A stretch of DNA of 64,000 nt. It comes from an uncultured Ignavibacteria bacterium (GTDB taxonomy: Bacteria > Bacteroidota > Ignavibacteria > Ch128b). Shown here in pieces: positions 63,482 to 64,000 of the stretch. The notes below the pieces were generated by a model that was given only the letters and a program-made list of their open reading frames with translations, made no database searches and was not told the origin of the DNA. Position 1 is the stretch's first letter, and every line of letters begins with the position of its first letter. The translations under genes were made by a program, and so were the position numbers. Location of the stretch: contig CALDZP010000007.1 of the NCBI GenBank assembly GCA_937944105.1, positions 1-64,000 on the forward strand. Reading direction: 5' to 3'.

Positions 63482-64000
63482 ATGAGAATAATTATACATT
63501 TTAATAAATCGTCAAAAATAAGAGAGTTAACTCAGGCTCAAATCATAAAATTGATGTCAATAGTAACTCTCATATTCATTGGCTTGCTTGCCACAATTAT
63601 AAGCCTTTTATTAAATAATTCTACTGCTTCAATTGCTTATGAAAATAAAAAACTTAAAAAAACTATAAGTGAGTTAAATAAAAAAATTCTCGAAACTCAA
63701 AACTCACTATCTAAGATTTATGAAAGTGAACGTAAATTGCGAATTGCAGCAGGTCTGGACCTAGGTCAGAATTATGCAACTGGTGGTGAAGAAGAATTTG
63801 ATATTAAATCAATTATTGCTTCGAAGGATGACGATATTAAGACATTAACGACTTTAACTAATGAATTGATTAATCGTGTTAAGTTTGAACAAAACAAATT
63901 TGAACAATTAGTCGAAAAATTTAAGGAAAAAGAAGAATTAGCTAAAAGAATTCCAGCAATAGTACCTATGGATGGCGTTTTCTCGAATCATAGCTTTGGT
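63482..64000 (+). CDS. M23 family peptidase-like envelope protein, N-terminal part, cut by the window edge
   Basis: ATG at 63482; the frame stays open to the window end (173 codons seen). One membrane helix (about residues 24-47) is followed by a coiled-coil region rich in Leu, Lys and Glu (about 55-85) and another helical stretch. The last residues, RIPAIVPMDGVFSNHSFG, are what normally precedes the LytM/M23 peptidase domain, so this is probably a cell-wall DD-endopeptidase or its inactive regulator. The catalytic HxxxD and HxH motifs lie beyond the window and cannot be judged. It is the last gene in the long plus-strand block, 39 bases after hprK. Confidence 0.8.
   Translation, partial: MRIIIHFNKSSKIRELTQAQIIKLMSIVTLIFIGLLATIISLLLNNSTASIAYENKKLKKTISELNKKILETQNSLSKIYESERKLRIAAGLDLGQNYATGGEEEFDIKSIIASKDDDIKTLTTLTNELINRVKFEQNKFEQLVEKFKEKEELAKRIPAIVPMDGVFSNHSFG

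Noticed and set aside
1-64000. CRISPR arrays, insertion sequences, prophage or integrative elements
   Set aside because: No regularly spaced direct repeats, transposase, phage structural or conjugation genes were seen.

Overview
The window is strongly A+T-rich, densely coded bacterial chromosome. The best guess for the source is a member of the Ignavibacteria/Melioribacter group of the Bacteroidota-Chlorobiota lineage. Three very large secreted proteins end in the 'QNYPNPFNP' type IX secretion sorting domain that is characteristic of that group. There is also a TonB-receptor-like outer-membrane protein, several other predicted outer-membrane barrels, an LpxH-like lipid A enzyme, and TAnnTTTG-type promoter elements. 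No phage, transposon, CRISPR array or other mobile element was seen.

Layout. 1-3777: 5'-truncated type IX cargo protein. 3860-7993: the Phe/Tyr branch of aromatic amino-acid synthesis. On the minus strand it runs aroF (DAHP synthase), aroC fused to a chorismate mutase domain, then tyrA; pheA is divergent on the plus strand. Ahead of aroF, on the minus strand, is an unannotated 20-22-residue Phe/Tyr-rich leader peptide followed by mutually exclusive antiterminator and terminator hairpins. This reads as a complete transcription attenuator and is the most interesting item in the window. 8008-13233: a type IX-secreted CotH-kinase protein, then an ATP-grasp/esterase pair. 13253-13990: crcB plus DUF190. 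14084-17196: S9 peptidase and an IMPDH/GMP-reductase family enzyme. 17266-22221: outer-membrane barrel, cytidylate-kinase-like protein and NCS2 purine permease. 22356-27926: minus-strand operon of M24 peptidase, POT-like transporter, RqcH, acetyltransferase and an outer-membrane protein. 28228-32959: short M1 peptidase, lpxH and a class A penicillin-binding protein. 33183-38783: PafA-like phosphatase and a type IX-secreted subtilase. 39013-39187: tRNA-Ala(CGC) and the small SRP RNA. 39192-43059: glgC-uvrC-L,D-transpeptidase operon.

43537-64000 is an almost uninterrupted plus-strand run of about 20 genes, many overlapping by a few bases. In order these are mnmA, a small membrane protein, an HNH nuclease, trpS, scpA, scpB, rluB, dacB, lysS, a DUF2279 protein, a glycosyltransferase, a Wzi-like barrel, an S41 protease, a DUF3108 protein, a gamma-carbonic anhydrase, an unknown protein, ybeY, topA, a Xer recombinase, hpf, hprK and the start of an M23 peptidase. 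It is mainly a housekeeping block for translation, chromosome segregation and topology, and cell envelope.

In the aromatic locus neither PheA nor TyrA carries a chorismate mutase domain, so the domain fused to AroC supplies that step. The leader peptide would sense Phe and Tyr supply for the first enzyme, the last common enzyme, the mutase and TyrA together. PheA instead has an ACT regulatory domain and its own divergent promoter.
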